DNA of 64,000 nucleotides from Zopfochytrium polystomum (GCA_025765615.1 JAIVFJ010000099.1:1-64000); one strand, 5' to 3'. Counted from the stretch's first letter, positions 35,543 to 47,731 are shown. Notes: generated by a model from the letters alone, not told the origin. A program made the numbers and translations.

Positions 35543-37720
35543 ATGTCCTCTTCATCGCAAACCATTGAGCCGGCCTCCGACGACTCCGAATCCGTCTTTG
35601 TAATCTCCACGGCACCGACGACGGCTAGGAGTCCTTCGGATCATGCCGAGAACGGCAAGCGCTGCAGCGACGCCTCAGACCCAACGGCCGCCGCCGCCTC
35701 CCTCACCCCGTCGTCTGGTTCGTCCCAGACGACGTCCGCGACCGCAGCACCATCCGGGCCGACGCAAGGACTCGATGCGTCCCCGTCTGCAGGAGATCCA
35801 AGCAAAGGGGGTGGTGGGCCCCCCGGCGGCGGCGGCAACCGGGATCCGCACTTTGTCCGAGTCCAGCTCGGGCGCGCGCAGTTCGCCATGGTGTTTGCCT
35901 CGCTGCTGCTGGCCATCTTCCTCGCGGCGCTCGACCAGACCATTGTTTCGACGACGTTGACCGTCATCGTGGCCGACTTGAAGCGCCAGGAGCTTGTCTC
36001 GTGGATCGGGACTGCGTACCTGATGACCGCCACGTCGTTTTCTTTGCTGTGAGTGTCCACTTTTGAAAATGTCACCCCAAGAGGAGTAAGACCAGGAGAC
36101 TAACAAGCCGTTGGAAAAAAATAAAGCTATGGCAGGCTCTCTGAAATTTTCGGACGGAAATGGGTCTTTATTTTCGCCATTTGCATTTTCGAGCTGGGTT
36201 CGACCCTCTGCGGGGCTGCCACATCGATGGAAATGCTAATCGTCGGGCGGGCAGTTGCTGGTGTCGGTAAGTTTAAGAGGAAGAGGATTGGCGAAGAAAA
36301 GAAGTAGAGTAGTGCTGGAAGTCTAATGCTCCTCTTCCACAACGACAGGGGGTGGCGGAATCTTCTCCAGCGTTCTCATCATCATCACGGACATTGTGTC
36401 GATAGCTGACAGAGGTAAGATGGCCTTGAACTTCAACCAAGCTTTTGTAACATGGCCCAGGAAAGTATCAAGGAATGATTGGTGGAGTGTTCGGTCTCTC
36501 GTCCGTCATTGGGCCTCTCATTGGAGGCGGCTTCGCCGACAACGGTCTCTGGCGCTGGTGCTTCTTCATCAATCTCCCCGTTGGAGGTGTTGCAATAGCC
36601 GCCATCCTTTTCGTCCTGCGGCTACCCCCGACAACCGGGTCAGTGCTTGAAAAAATCCGTCAGGTCGACTTTCTGGGCACGGTTCTCGTCTGCGTCGGTG
36701 TAGTCTGCTTTGTCACGCCGCTTCAGCTCTCTGGGACAACGTGGCAGTGGAGCTCCCCGCAAACCATTGTGTTGCTTGTAGTCTCCGCAACCATGCTCGC
36801 CGTGTTCGTGTTTACGCAGAACAAGGTTTCCAAGAGTCCCATCGTTCCGCCGTCGCTCTTTATGAACTCGAGTGTGCCCGCATTTTTGGTCATTGCCTTC
36901 TCTCTTGGCTCGGTGTTCTATTCGTCAGTCTACTACATCGCGTTCGTAATTGTGCAAAATTACCGACTTTCGGGGTTTCCAACACCAATTCTTACCTCGT
37001 GTCAATTTTTTCTTTTTCAGACTCTTCTTTCAAGTTAACTACGGCGTTTCTGCAACGACGGCTGGCATCGACACAATCCCACTTATTTTCGGGGTCGTCG
37101 CGCTCTCCATCTCGTCCGGCCAGATCGTCTCTCGCACAGGCCACTACCACTTTTTCCTCTTCATTGGCGGCACGGTCATCAGCTGCGGCCTCATCGCATG
37201 TTCGTTCCTCACCCCATCCTCGACCCTCGCCGTCCGCGTCGTCTCGCTCCTCGTTCTCGGCGTCGGTTGCGGCTGCCTCATCCAGATCCGCACCATCGGC
37301 ATCCAAGCCTCCGTCGACATCCCGCGCATCGCCGTCGCCACGGCCGTCTCGCAGTTCATGCAGACCCTCGGCGGCGCCGTCGGCATCTCGCTGACGGGCA
37401 CCGTCCTCAACAACGTCCTGCAGGCGCAGACCGCCCGCAGCGCCGCCATCGCCGCCGTAGTTGCCGCCATCCCGGCCCTCGCAGATATCCCGACGTCCGA
37501 GGTCGTCGAGCTCAGGACGGCGCTCAACGCCGCGGTGCAAAGCGGGAACGTCCCCGACGCGGCAGCAGCCCTTGCGGACCTGCTGGACGGTTTTACGACG
37601 GCGTACGCGACAGTGTTTCGGTTGCTGCTGTTTTTTCCTGGGTGCATTCTTGTCGCCGCGTGTTTTGTGAAGGAGGCAAAGCTCAGGGCGCCTCCGGGGA
37701 AGGGCGGCGCGAAGCCGTGA
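35543..37720 (+). CDS. MFS drug:H+ antiporter, DHA2 type
   Basis: Proton-driven multidrug or toxin exporter in the plasma or vacuolar membrane. Exons are 35543-36048, 36127-36266, 36349-36414, 36461-36941 and 37021-37720 (630 aa). A Ser/Gly/Pro-rich cytosolic N-terminus of about 115 residues precedes 14 predicted helices. Motifs: [20 protein letters not shown] in helix 1 (the LDxTIV family mark), [14 protein letters not shown] (motif A, loop 2-3), [20 protein letters not shown], the motif C-like [16 protein letters not shown], and [13 protein letters not shown]. Late helices include [19 protein letters not shown]. Spacing and length fit the 14-helix DHA2 family; the substrate cannot be told. 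Intron 1 has an A-rich 3' end (GGAAAAAAATAAAG). Confidence 0.93.
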
Positions 37721-38001
37721 GATGTTGGTTGTCCCATTCTGTCCGATAAAAATGGGTGGTTCGGACTCGATTTGTCCACGAAGAAAGCCAAAAAAAAAAA
37801 AAAAAAAATAAAAAAAAAAAAAAATAAGTGCCTGGGGGGAAAGATATACATTTATCGTCATATCTTTTTTTTGCACCATTGAACATCAAAATAGACGCGA
37901 ATATCAAACACAGGCAGAGGGCCTCCAACAGTTTCTACCAGCAAAACCGCCAGATTCCACACAAGTTTCAAAAGAGAGAGCGCAACCACAACAGCAAGAT
38001 C

Positions 38002-39299
38002 ATGTCGGCACGGCACTCTTCGCTTCCGCGGCCGCGAGATCTGCTTCGACCGCACTTGCTTGTTCTAGCGATATTGTCGGCCTCATTGCGTGATTTCGTC
38101 GCCTCATATCCCGTCCCCGACGATACCACTTCCCCGCCGGACTCGGCCGGCCAGCTCGGTGACACAATAGCAAGTTAAGATCTCTGCCTTTCCCACCCCT
38201 TACCCCACTCCCCACTCTGCCTCAGGCCTTTGAACGTGGGCCGGGGAGTCAAGAGTTGTGTCAGTTGGGCGAAGAAATAAGCCGAACGTTGGGGAGCTCC
38301 AATACGTACTTGGTATATTTTTTGGCTTTAACTCGAGCTACAGATGGAGTTTACACACTCTCGGCACAGCAAGCGATCCTCGGTGGCGTTTGTATGGGCA
38401 TCGGAGCGGTAAGCTTTATTTCGTAGAAATGCCGGCAGTCCCTCAACACCTTCCCCCCCATTTCGCAGCTGCTTTTGTTCCTCGGCTTCAAGCTCTACCG
38501 GCCCACCCTCTTCATTTGCGGCGTCATTTTCGGCTCCTGCGCCGGCTACATTATCCTCATCCACGCCGAGCCCCATCCCGACGGGTACCCGTCTCGCAGC
38601 AACGTCCTCCTGTTTGGATCCCTCGCCTTCGGGCTGCTTAGTTAGTTTTTGGGTTTCGGGGGGCGTTCGTGGGTGCCTCACCCCCGTTTTTCGGCTAACC
38701 CTCCCAAACCCCCCACACCCACCATTTCCCAGTCGGCGGCATGTTCCTGTGCCTCCGCAAGCTCGCGCTCCTCGGCATCGGCGCCGTCAGCGGCTTCTTC
38801 CTGGCCATGTTCGTGCTGGGCCTCCGCTCGTACGGCGTCGTCGACGCCGGCTGGGGCCGCGCGGTGTTCATCGCCGTCTTTTGCCTCGCCGGCGTCGTCG
38901 CCGTCTTCTTCCTCGAGAAGCACGTCGTCATCGTCGGCACCGCTGTCACTGGGGCGTACGGGTGAGGTTCCCAGCGTGGAGGGTTGGGCGATGGACGACG
39001 AAGTTACTGACAAATTCGTCGCTCAACCTAAAAAAAAACAAAAAAAAAAAAAAAAAAAAAAAAAACCAAACAAAAAAACAAGGCTCGTGTTTGGAATCGA
39101 CTGCTTCGCGCACACGGGCTTCGTTCAGGCCTCGGAGTCGTTCGTGTCCTCGACGTCGACGCTCAACTTTGCCGCGTTCGTCATCAACGGCCGCGTCATC
39201 GCCCTCATGGTCTCGTTCGTAGCGCTCGCGGTCATTGGCATTGTCGTGCAGTACAGAATCAACAAGGACAAGGGCTTTGCCGAGAAGGCGACGCACTAA
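38002..39299 (+). CDS. TM198-like (TM7SF3/TMEM198-type) membrane protein
   Basis: Polytopic protein of the TMEM198-like family. TMEM198 acts as a membrane scaffold in Wnt signalling in vertebrates, while fungal members are uncharacterised. Exons are 38002-38173, 38344-38408, 38469-38640, 38733-38961 and 39083-39299 (284 aa). A signal-like N-terminus (LRPHLLVLAILSASLRDFVA) is followed by about seven helices: AILGGVCMGIGALLLFLGFK, PTLFICGVIFGSCAGYIIL, LLGIGAVSGFFLAMFVLG, AVFIAVFCLAGVVAVFFLE, VVIVGTAVTGAYGLVFGID and a final VIALMVSFVALAVIGIVV. The glycine-rich packing motifs and FGIDCF are typical of the family. Intron 4 has a long A-rich 3' end (39029-39082). Confidence 0.85.
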
Positions 39300-39887
39300 A
39301 TGACCCCTTGGGCGGGACTGACAACGGAGCGTGGGGTGGGGGGAGGTGCTCGATTAACTCTCTGGTCATTGTTTTTTTCAACCGCAAAAGAAAAAATAAC
39401 TCTTCCCTTTCGATACGTTTCACTATGTTTCTTGGATTTGCTTCGCGGCTCGACTTGCACCTTCATTACCACAATAAAAAAAAACACCCAGAGTGTAAAA
39501 ACAAAATAGCAGAGCTAGCTCTCCTCGCAGCAGAATTCAAGAGATCGCAAATGACGAGGCCCGGTTTGAAGATCTGACCCTAAGGAGCAACGGAAGGAAT
39601 TCACAATCGATAGAGAAACGCGGGGAGGAGGTGGAGGAAGAGGTTGGAGGTCAAGAAAGATAACCGGAGTACAGAGGAGGGGAGGAAAAAAAAAAATAGG
39701 CGTCGATAAAAGCCAAAGACCAGAAAACTGGACAGGAAATATAGAAAGATCAGAGGGCCGGTAGCCAGTGAGGCATGAGTAGGGTGAGAGGTAGGGCAAA
39801 CCGCTCTGAACATGATCCCCATCATTCCAGTAGCCAAAAAAAAAAAAAAAAGAACTAGGCGGGCCGGGTGAGTGATCCGACAGCTTT
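39300..39887. other. Convergent intergenic region
   Basis: 3' flanks of the TM198-like gene and the next minus-strand gene, with A-runs near 39475 and 39840. No coding feature was recognised. Confidence 0.7.
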
Positions 39888-40599
39888 TCAAAAGTCGTCC
39901 TCGCCGGCAGCGCCAGTCGCCGCAGCGGCGGCTTTGAGAATGTCCTGCATGGCAGCCGGATCAAACGTTTTCGGCACCTCCATGTTCCTGTTGGACGTAA
40001 TAATTCCGATGAGCTGGAGGAAGTAGCCCATGAACTCATGGACAAAGTTGAAGCCGAGGCGGAAGGGCAGGGTGATCAGGTGTCCCGCGTAGCTGAACGG
40101 AGTCACGACGAAGCGTTGGAAGACGTTGATGTTGAAGAACTGGAGTCGAGGGGGTGGATCGTGTTAGAAAAGGAGGCGAAGAGACAACCCCGTGAGTTGG
40201 AAGATGAAAGATGAACCAAATCGTGGCGACTACTGCGCGGAACATCGCAAAAAAGCAAAGAGGACGAATAGATGGGGGCAAGATGAGGGCTAAGAGTTCA
40301 GGATCATATGGGGTCTGGCAGTGTGGGTTTAGGGAATGGAGGTTCCTAAAACGCACCCATCCGATGACGGCACCGTAGAAGAAAAGGGACAGGACGAGGT
40401 ACAGCAGGAAGCTACCGAGATCGATGCCGGTCTCCTGCATGAGGCGGGCGTTCTTGTCCCTCGCCTCTGCCACGACCTTCTCCCTGTGCCGCCGGCCCTT
40501 TGGCAGCTCGGTTGCGGACGGGGTCGAGAGAGCAGCGACGTGGCCCGTTGCGGCTGCCGTCTTGCGCAATCTGGCGGGATTCACTCCGGCGGTGGACAT
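39888..40599 (-). CDS. Small uncharacterised membrane protein
   Basis: Function not recognised. Two exons in transcript order, 40599-40357 and 40139-39888 (164 aa), joined in phase 0 across a 217-nt intron (donor GTGCGT, acceptor CTCCAG). A basic N-terminus with a charged segment (KGRRHREKVVAEARDKNARL) precedes a clear transmembrane helix (GSFLLYLVLSLFFYGAVIGW). A second, more amphipathic hydrophobic stretch follows (FNFVHEFMGYFLQLIGIIT), then an acidic C-terminus ending GEDDF. The start MSTAGVNP is preferred; an in-frame ATG lies 27 codons upstream. Only 134 bases separate it from the end of the next minus-strand gene. Confidence 0.7.
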
Positions 40600-40733
40600 T
40601 GATTCGGCACAACAAAAATCACAAATGATTTGGGGCCGGTGGGAACAGGAAAATACAAGCACAGATGAAGGATTTGCCATAATCCTCTTTTCATAAATAA
40701 TCGGCTCCACCAACGTGTCACTCCTACACACGT

Positions 40734-42397
40734 TCAATCGTCCAAATCAATATACCCTGCCTTCACGTCCTCGGCAGCACCGTTCCCGCCGGCGCCCACC
40801 CCCAACGGCCCACCCGCACGACGACCGCCCCCCCACAGTCTCTGCGCATCCAGCACGGCCTTCAACCCTGCGCCAAACTGGCGCCAGCACACGACGGCGC
40901 ACACGCAGCTGGCGACGACGAGGGCGGAAGCGAGCGCGCCCCAGAACGCGAGCGGGCGGCGGAGGTACCCGTACCGCCGGCTCATTTCCGCGCGGAAGGC
41001 GTCGTCGCCAAACACGGGGAAGACGCGGGTGAGCAGGTGCACCCCAAGGTAGGCGAGCAGGCAGAGGTTGCCCAGGAGGAAGCAGGCGGTCAGCGCCGCC
41101 GACTCGCGGCGCGCGCCGAGCCAGCCGAGGACGCCGACTCCGAGGATTGCGGGGATCACCAGGACGGGCACCATCACTTCGGAAAGCTGGCTGGTTTCGA
41201 CGAGTACCTGCGGAGTGTTTGGGAGATGCGGTTAATGATCAAATGGGGCCGACTGGAGTACAGTGAGGGAAAAAGGGAGGCAGAAAGACCATACCAGGTT
41301 GATGATGACAAAGAGAAGAACGAAAAATATTGAAAACTTGTTGGTGATGTTGTGGATGTGGTAGTTTCTAAACGCTGAAGCACGAGGGAGGTGGAAGAAA
41401 AAAAGTGTTGGAACACCCTCCAACCACCACCAAACCCCAGGAAATCCACCATACCTCTCTCCATCTTCTTGTCGCCGCCAGTCGCGCGATAAATCGTCCA
41501 CCCAAACTCTCCAAACATGCGGTAGCAAAGGTATGCAAACGCCGGTATCCACGCGGCGGTGACGCCGAACAGGACGTACTGTATGACATAGTCGGTGGAC
41601 GGGTCCGGCGCGCCGTGGTTAGTCTCGGTGAGGGTGCCGAGCGTCGAGCGCGACTGCAGGATTTGGATGACGGCAAAGACGAGGCAGCCGACGCAGAACG
41701 CGAGGACGGCGAGGGTCTGGACAAAGTTTTGGTGCCTAGTGTGGTTCGAGCGTTAGAGAAGCAAGAATACACCAAAAAAAAAACCAAAAAAAAAATAGAG
41801 ACGCTACTCAACAGAATGGCGTCCCACGCGACAAACAGGCCAAACACGAGGGACGCCAGGAACGCGCTGTGGTACGTGCGGCCGGCCTTTAGGGAAACCT
41901 CGTCCAGATCTTCGGCCTTTGACTTGAAGTAGACCATGCCGTCAAAGGCGAGCACGGCGATCTCCAACCCCATCAGGACGAGTGTCTGCAGCACGTACAG
42001 CAGGAGGGACAGCCGCGACCAAAACACCTGGATGTCGTCTTTGGGTTGGCTGCAAAAGGAAAGAACGAAGGGGGGGAGTGGTTGGCGGCGATGACTGGTG
42101 GGATGTGAGGCGTTCGGTCGTGAGGCCGCACGCTTACGGGATGAGTCTGTAAAAGAACGGCAGCGGTCGCGGCGTCGGCGGCGGGGGGTGTCGCGGTACG
42201 TCTCCGGTGGCGGTGGCGGGAGCAGCAGCAGCATCGGCAGCGTGGTAAGCGCTGAGCAGCGGGTAGTCGTGCTGGTGGTGGTCCGCTGGGAACAACGACG
42301 ACGATGATGATGATGAAGAGTGATCAGAGAGTTCTTGGTAGTCGTTGTTGTTTGTGCCAGGAGGGGCGGGGCGGTCATCGGCGACTGCGCCAGGCAT
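40734..42397 (-). CDS. Uncharacterised seven-helix-type membrane protein
   Basis: Family not named with confidence. Five exons in transcript order: 42397-42138, 42049-41813, 41735-41455, 41374-41295 and 41207-40734 (443 aa). The N-terminal 85 residues are Ser/His/Pro-rich. About seven helices follow, among them LSLLLYVLQTLVLMGLEIAV, LASLVFGLFVAWDAIL, TLAVLAFCVGCLVFAVIQIL, YVLFGVTAAWIPAFAYLCY and FSIFFVLLFVIINLVVLVE. Between helices 4 and 5 the segment FGWTIYRATGGDKKMERAFR, then NYHIHNITNKF, looks conserved and basic. The C-terminus is Gly/Ala-rich and ends in GYIDLDD. Topology would suit a fungal receptor-like or stress-sensor protein, but this is inference from shape only. Confidence 0.75.
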
Positions 42398-42725
42398 TGC
42401 TTACGTTTTAGTGTTTTTTTATTTTTTATTTTTTATTATTATTTTATGTACATATTTGAGGCTTTTGAGATGTTTTTATAATATTTATTACGTAATAATG
42501 CTTCTCTGGCCCCGCCACGGAAAAATTTCCCCACACTCGCACGCACCACAGAGGCACGCACACACAGTCTACCATTTATTAAGTGCCCTGAAACAAAAAG
42601 CAAAAAGGAGAAAGATAAGCAGTGGCCTGTGATAATATATCCCAACACCCCTCCCAAATTCATATGCTCCGCGTGCCCAACTAGACCAGAGCGAGCCGGC
42701 GCTTTTGCCTGCTCATAATCTGCTA
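42398..42725. other. A/T-rich intergenic region
   Basis: 328 bases between two minus-strand genes, T/A-rich at 42410-42500. It serves as the promoter of the seven-helix-type gene and as the 3' flank of chitin deacetylase 1. No gene was seen. Confidence 0.7.
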
Positions 42726-44523
42726 TCAGAATGCCGCAACACCAGCTACCGCCGCCACGAGACCAGCCGCCAGAATCGAACGCTCGAACAGCGTTGCCGC
42801 GCCGGCTGACGATTTTGACGGACCGGTCGCCGACGCTGTCGCAGAGGCGGACGACGGGCTGCCTTCACCCACTACTCCGCCCTTCGTCGTCCCGACGGGA
42901 CTGCTGAGCGTGGCTGGGTCGCTGAGCAGCTGGGCAAGCGGAGTGTCGTCGTAGCGATCACCCTTGCTGATGCACTGATCTATTGGCAGCGGCGTACGAC
43001 CGTTTGCAAGTAGGGTGAAGAGAGCAATAACCGAGGAGGAAGCTTGGAAACTGTAAGTTTTTTGTGTTTTTTTTTTTGTTTGTTTGTTTGTTTGATGTCA
43101 TTTTTTTGCAGATAAAGTAGGTCTCGTGAGCAATATCATCTCCGGACAGCAAGGCACTCACTCCTTCAAATCGTGCTCCACAGATATGACTTTTCGGACG
43201 TTTTGGGTCATCCATGATTGAACCACGGCGCTAATCGACGAAACGGTGACGTTGACGTTCGAGTCGGTCGAGTCCACAGCCCAAATCACGACGCGAAGTC
43301 CCATCGCCTTCAACACTGCTCGAACGCGGTCGTCGACTTCTCCATCTGCGATCGAAGCATATGCGTCAAGCGGAAAGCCAATATTTATGGACGAAGAAGA
43401 ACTGAAACAAAGTAGGTCCCTCGTCACGTACAGGGCGGGCGAATGTACTTTGGCACGATTCCGAGAACTGATTTGATGGCCAGGGCGCCGTACACAACCT
43501 CGGATACAATTTGATCGTTCGTCAAGGTTTTTAAGTGTGGGTGGCTCCAAGTGTGCAAGCTAATGTTTTCAACAAACGACGTAATAATGTCCGGTTAGCA
43601 CCACAAAATCTCTTCAAAACGAGAATGCATGGAGGGTTCTCACCCAATCTGGTGCCCTTCGCTGTAAGCTCTCCGGAGCACGTCCGGCTGGCCCAGGACA
43701 CGAGACCCAATGGCAAAGAACGTCGCGTTAATCTTTCGAAGTTTCAAACCTAGAGTGAAAGGGGGTTACGCTAGGCACTGTTTTTTTTTTTTTTTTTTTT
43801 GTTTTTGTTCTGTTGTTTTTTCACATACTGTCCAAAAGTCCGGGTGTATTGACGGAAGGACCGTCGTCGTCTAGCAGCAGATTACCGGCAAAAAGGGTGT
43901 CAGTGTAATGCCTTTCCTGGTATTTCGAGCAAAATGAAAAAAAGCAGAAGTAAAAAAAATGTGAAGGCCGGACTCACACCCCAACCCCCACGCCGAATCG
44001 GGCAAGCTGTCGTCGCAAAACTTCCAGTCCATGAACCCGTTCGCGATGGACACGTCGTTCGGCTTGTACCCGTCGCGCCGGAGCTGCTCGGCCTCGACCA
44101 AGCGACCCCCGGCGCCGGCGGCGGCGGCGGTCTGGGGGAGATCCGGAATGTTTTTGCCGTCCAGGAACGCCTGTGTCCAGCCCGGGTGTGTCGGCGCGAT
44201 CTTGTCCAAGGGCGGCGCCCACGAAAAGTCGTATCTGTTGGGGATTCCGGGGGGGTGCGTGGTAGAATAGAGCGCAACCGAGCATGGCATACGCGTGAGC
44301 TTGAGGGGTTGAAGCAATGCAATCGTCTGTGGGCGGGGGGTGAGGGAGCGAGGGAGGGAGCGGTGACTACGCACGCTACAACAGAACCGACGATGACGGC
44401 CAGCTCCAGCAGCAGCAGCAAGGCGGCGGCAGCAGCAGGAGTGGTGGTGCTGACGGCTGCAAGAGGTGCTGCGCGGCGGCTGGTGGTGGTGGTGTTGGTG
44501 GTGGTGCTGCGTCGGGGAGGCAT
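42726..44523 (-). CDS. Chitin deacetylase (NodB fold), GPI-type, seven exons
   Basis: Removes N-acetyl groups from chitin to give chitosan in the cell wall. Exons in transcript order: 44523-44375, 44234-43978, 43870-43829, 43749-43644, 43559-43432, 43345-43162 and 43050-42726 (396 aa). A hydrophobic N-terminal signal (LLLLLELAVIVGSVV) leads to YDFSWAPPLD. Catalytic motifs: GYDDGP (metal-binding Asp pair), HTWSHPH (zinc His pair), RPPYGEVDDRVRAV, VIWAVDSTDS and VEHD. The C-terminus is Ser/Thr/Ala-rich and ends in a hydrophobic tail (LAAGLVAAVAGVAAF), suiting a GPI anchor at the plasma membrane. It lies 1.4 kb from a paralogue in the same orientation. The two share the phase-2 intron just before YDFSW, but this copy has six introns against one. 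Confidence 0.93.
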
Positions 44524-44899
44524 CTTGTGGTGTGCGCAACGCGTTGTCGTGTCCTTCGAGCCAAGTGCTGATAAGTGTAACCAGCGTGTCTTTTATCTCC
44601 AGCTTTCTCTTTCTTTCTTTCTTTTTTTCTTTTGCCTGTTTTGTTTGTAGTTATGTAGTTTGCTTTGGCCGCCCATCTCCGCGGCATCGGGCCAACAGAT
44701 GAACTGTGAGGAGGAGGGGCAGACAGACGGAGAGAGAGAGACAGGAAGGCAGAGGCAGCAGCAGCCAGACACGGAACTTCCGAAAGCCATCTCTTTCCAT
44801 TTCATGTGGGGGGTTGCGGAGCAGGCTTTTCTTGTTTAAACCGTACGCAGCCACATCCCAATTTGGCAGCCAGCCCCAGCATACGCAGCCAGCCCCCCC

Positions 44900-44935
<36 letters not shown>

Positions 44936-45910
44936 CTCGTGTGATGGTGCTGACGTGTTTCCCATTGTTCCCTCCACAAAGGGGTAAAGAAAAAAAAAAA
45001 AGAAAAAAAAAAACTGCTTTTTTCTTTGTGAACACGCTTGGTTCATATTCTTTGTTTCTTTACTTTTTTTTTTCCCTCCTCGGTAACGGCTTCAACCCAC
45101 CGTGTGGGAGTCAGCGTCAATCGACGCGACACCAAATGCTGCTGGGGGCGCCGACATTTACGAGACCTTCTAACGAAGAAAACAGCAGCAAAGGGCAGGG
45201 GTTGGGGAGGTGCATTGCCACAAAAAAAAAAGCCACGCCGGATCACCCGGCGGAGGGCAAGGTGAGGAGTGGGGGTAAACAACGAGGCAACAAAAACAGC
45301 AACACAGAATCCTAAAGTGGCCCAGCAACGAGTTTCGCTTGGGGGGCGGGGAAAAGGTCGGGTGTGTGTGGGGAGACTGGGGTTCAAGATATGGGGGAAA
45401 GAAAAGAGAGGATTCGAAAAGAGAGACAGGGAGGGGGGAGGAGGGAAGGATCCGGGCGGCGGAATAATGGCCAATCCAACATTGGGGATGACTGGGGCCA
45501 AGAAACTTAGGGCACTATGGCGGGAGAGAGCGAGAGAGTAGCAATAATAACGATATAAAACCCCAAAAGAAAGCGGAGAAGAGATATGTTTCTTTTCGGC
45601 TCCCTAGCAACGCCAAAAATAAAGCAACCATCAATTTCAAAAAAGGAGGGGTGAAATCAGAAAAATTACTGGTAGGAAGGGTAGGGGGCTCGGGTGGCAA
45701 GTGTGCTGGTGTGGCCAGCAAATGAAAAAGCATTTTAATCTTCGACCGGGGTGAACAAAAAAGAAGATAAGCTGTTCGAATGTGCGGTCGGATTTTTTAA
45801 CTAGGAAGACGGGAACGCCAAAGAGTGTTAAAAAAAATGAGAGAAAAAACCACCACAGCCCAAATAGCAGGGTGCTGGTGCTCTATGAAAGAGGATCCTC
45901 AGGAGACGGC
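44524..45910. other. Intergenic region between the two chitin deacetylases
   Basis: Contains a CTGT array (44902-44932), A-runs near 45000 and G/A-rich sequence. Open frames are repeat-driven. No conserved protein was recognised. Confidence 0.65.
44902..44932. repeat. (CTGT)n tetranucleotide array
   Basis: About seven CTGT units, 380 bases upstream of the chitin deacetylase 1 start, here reading CTGT on the non-coding strand. Confidence 0.9.
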
Positions 45911-47383
45911 TCAGAAGAGGGCAAAGGCAGCCAGGACTGCGACGAACGCACCCACCCATACACTCGACGTGGTCTTCCTGCCAGCGGCCGATGTTGGAAG
46001 CGTCGTGATGGGTTTAGTCGAGGTGCTCACGGCAGCGGACGTTCCAGACGACGACGTCAAATTCGAAGTCGGGGAGGATGTCGTCGACGACGACGACGAC
46101 GACGACGAGGAAGACGAAGACGTTGGCGTCGCCGAGCCGCTCGTCGGACGGTCCGACGATGCCGGGTTTCCACCCAATCCGTCCTGGCCGCTGGTCAAGA
46201 ACGCCTGCAGGGGGCTGATGGCGTAAATGTCGCTCTTGGGCTTGTTCAAGCACTCGTAGATCGGCTTTGCGGCACGGCCGTTGTCGATCAGGGTCTTGAG
46301 GGTCTGCGGGGCGACCTGTGCGGCGACCTGGAACAGGTCGTGCTGCAGCGAGATGGCGCGGCGAATGTCCTGCTTCATCCAAGACTGCACGACGGCTTCG
46401 ATCGACGCCGCGGTAGCTCCAGCCGCAGAGTCGGTCGAGTCCACCGCCCAGATCACCATGTTCAGACCGAGGGCCTTGACGATCGCCCGCACGCGATCGT
46501 CAACGTCGCCGTACGGGGGGCGGAAGTACTTGGGCACAACACCCGTAACTTGGTAGATTGCCTTGGCGCCGTACACGATCTCGGCGACGATCTGCTCGTT
46601 GGTCAGAGTTGTCAGATGAGGATGCGACCAGGTGTGAATGGCGATCTGGTGGCCGTCGTCATAGGCACGGCGTAGGATGTCCGGGTTGTCCTGGATGCGC
46701 GAGCCGATCACGAAGAAGGTCGTGTAGGTTCCCAGCGACAAGGACGAGCTAAGCCAGTCCAAGATCCCTGGAGTGTACTGCCCAGGACCGTCATCGTACG
46801 AAAGACCCCAGAATATGTCGGGAAGGCTTTCGTCGCAGTACTTCCAGTCCTTGTAGCCCGACATGGTCGAGATTTCGTTGTCGCCGGGAAGAGCCCTTCG
46901 TTCCAGGACGGAGGAAGGGCTTCGCCGACGGAGCGAGTCGGCGACGGTGCGGTTGCTGAGGGACGAGTCCGGGATTATTGCGTCCTGAGAGTGAGTGTGT
47001 TCCAGTTCGTCGCGGCGGGCAACACGCGGTGCAAGTTTCAAGTTGGGGTCGGTGTTGCCGGCCAGAAGGGTCTTTGCCCACTGGGCAGGGGGGTTTGCGA
47101 CAGGAACGTCTTTTTTTGGAGCCCACGAGAAGTCGTACCTGCAAAGTCGTGGGATGGGGGACGCGGTGTGAGATTCGAACGATGAGTTTGGTGCCCACAA
47201 GCAACCCGGAAGCCAAGCACAGCCAGCAGCAAGCAACACATACGCGGAGCACGGAGACACGGCAATGGCCGACAAGGCCAGCGAGACGGCAAGTAGAGCC
47301 GATGGGCCCTTCACAGCGCGGCTCGCACGCTCGCGGAAAGGGCACCTGCACACTGTTGATTGCTGCGTCCTTCGATGGGGCAT
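45911..47383 (-). CDS. Chitin deacetylase (NodB fold), GPI-type, two exons
   Basis: Paralogue of the neighbouring gene. Exons in transcript order: 47383-47244 and 47138-45911 (455 aa). The signal peptide ends SAIAVSPCSA and is followed by YDFSWAPKKDVPVANPP. An extra Ser/Arg-rich segment lies before the catalytic domain. Motifs: LSYDDGPGQYTPGILDWL, HTWSHPHLTTL, RPPYGDVDDRVRAI, VIWAVDSTDS and LQHD. All metal- and acid/base-associated residues of the NodB family appear present. A long Ser/Thr tract and the final SVWVGAFVAVLAAFALF indicate a GPI-anchored wall protein. The single intron has the same position and phase as intron 1 of the paralogue. The open frame would also read through it, but removing it gives the better signal peptide. 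Confidence 0.94.
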   Translation of the reverse strand: MPHRRTQQSTVCRCPFRERASRAVKGPSALLAVSLALSAIAVSPCSAYVLLAAGCAWLPGCLWAPNSSFESHTASPIPRLCRYDFSWAPKKDVPVANPPAQWAKTLLAGNTDPNLKLAPRVARRDELEHTHSQDAIIPDSSLSNRTVADSLRRRSPSSVLERRALPGDNEISTMSGYKDWKYCDESLPDIFWGLSYDDGPGQYTPGILDWLSSSLSLGTYTTFFVIGSRIQDNPDILRRAYDDGHQIAIHTWSHPHLTTLTNEQIVAEIVYGAKAIYQVTGVVPKYFRPPYGDVDDRVRAIVKALGLNMVIWAVDSTDSAAGATAASIEAVVQSWMKQDIRRAISLQHDLFQVAAQVAPQTLKTLIDNGRAAKPIYECLNKPKSDIYAISPLQAFLTSGQDGLGGNPASSDRPTSGSATPTSSSSSSSSSSSSTTSSPTSNLTSSSGTSAAVSTSTKPITTLPTSAAGRKTTSSVWVGAFVAVLAAFALF

Positions 47384-47728
47384 TTTTTCGGGCTGTTGGG
47401 GAATTGGAGGAGAGGGACTACTGAACGTTGTAGTTGGAGCCTGATTGGGGTGTGTGAGAGTGGTGTGTGTGTTGCGGAGCTGATGGGAGGGAGAGCTTGC
47501 GGGGCGGAGTTTTGGAGAGGGGAAGTGGGGAAGGAGGGGATGACGGTTCTTATAGAGAGAGATAAATACAGAGATAAAAAAAATGGGTGGTGTGGGGACA
47601 GACCGACTGACGGATGGATGGGCGAGACAGAAAGGAAAATCCAGAGAAAAGTCCACGAGAGATAGAGCAAAAACAAAACAAAAGGAAAAAAAGGAGGTGC
47701 ATGGTTTTTTTCATTGGCCCCATCTGCC

Positions 47729-47731
<3 letters not shown>

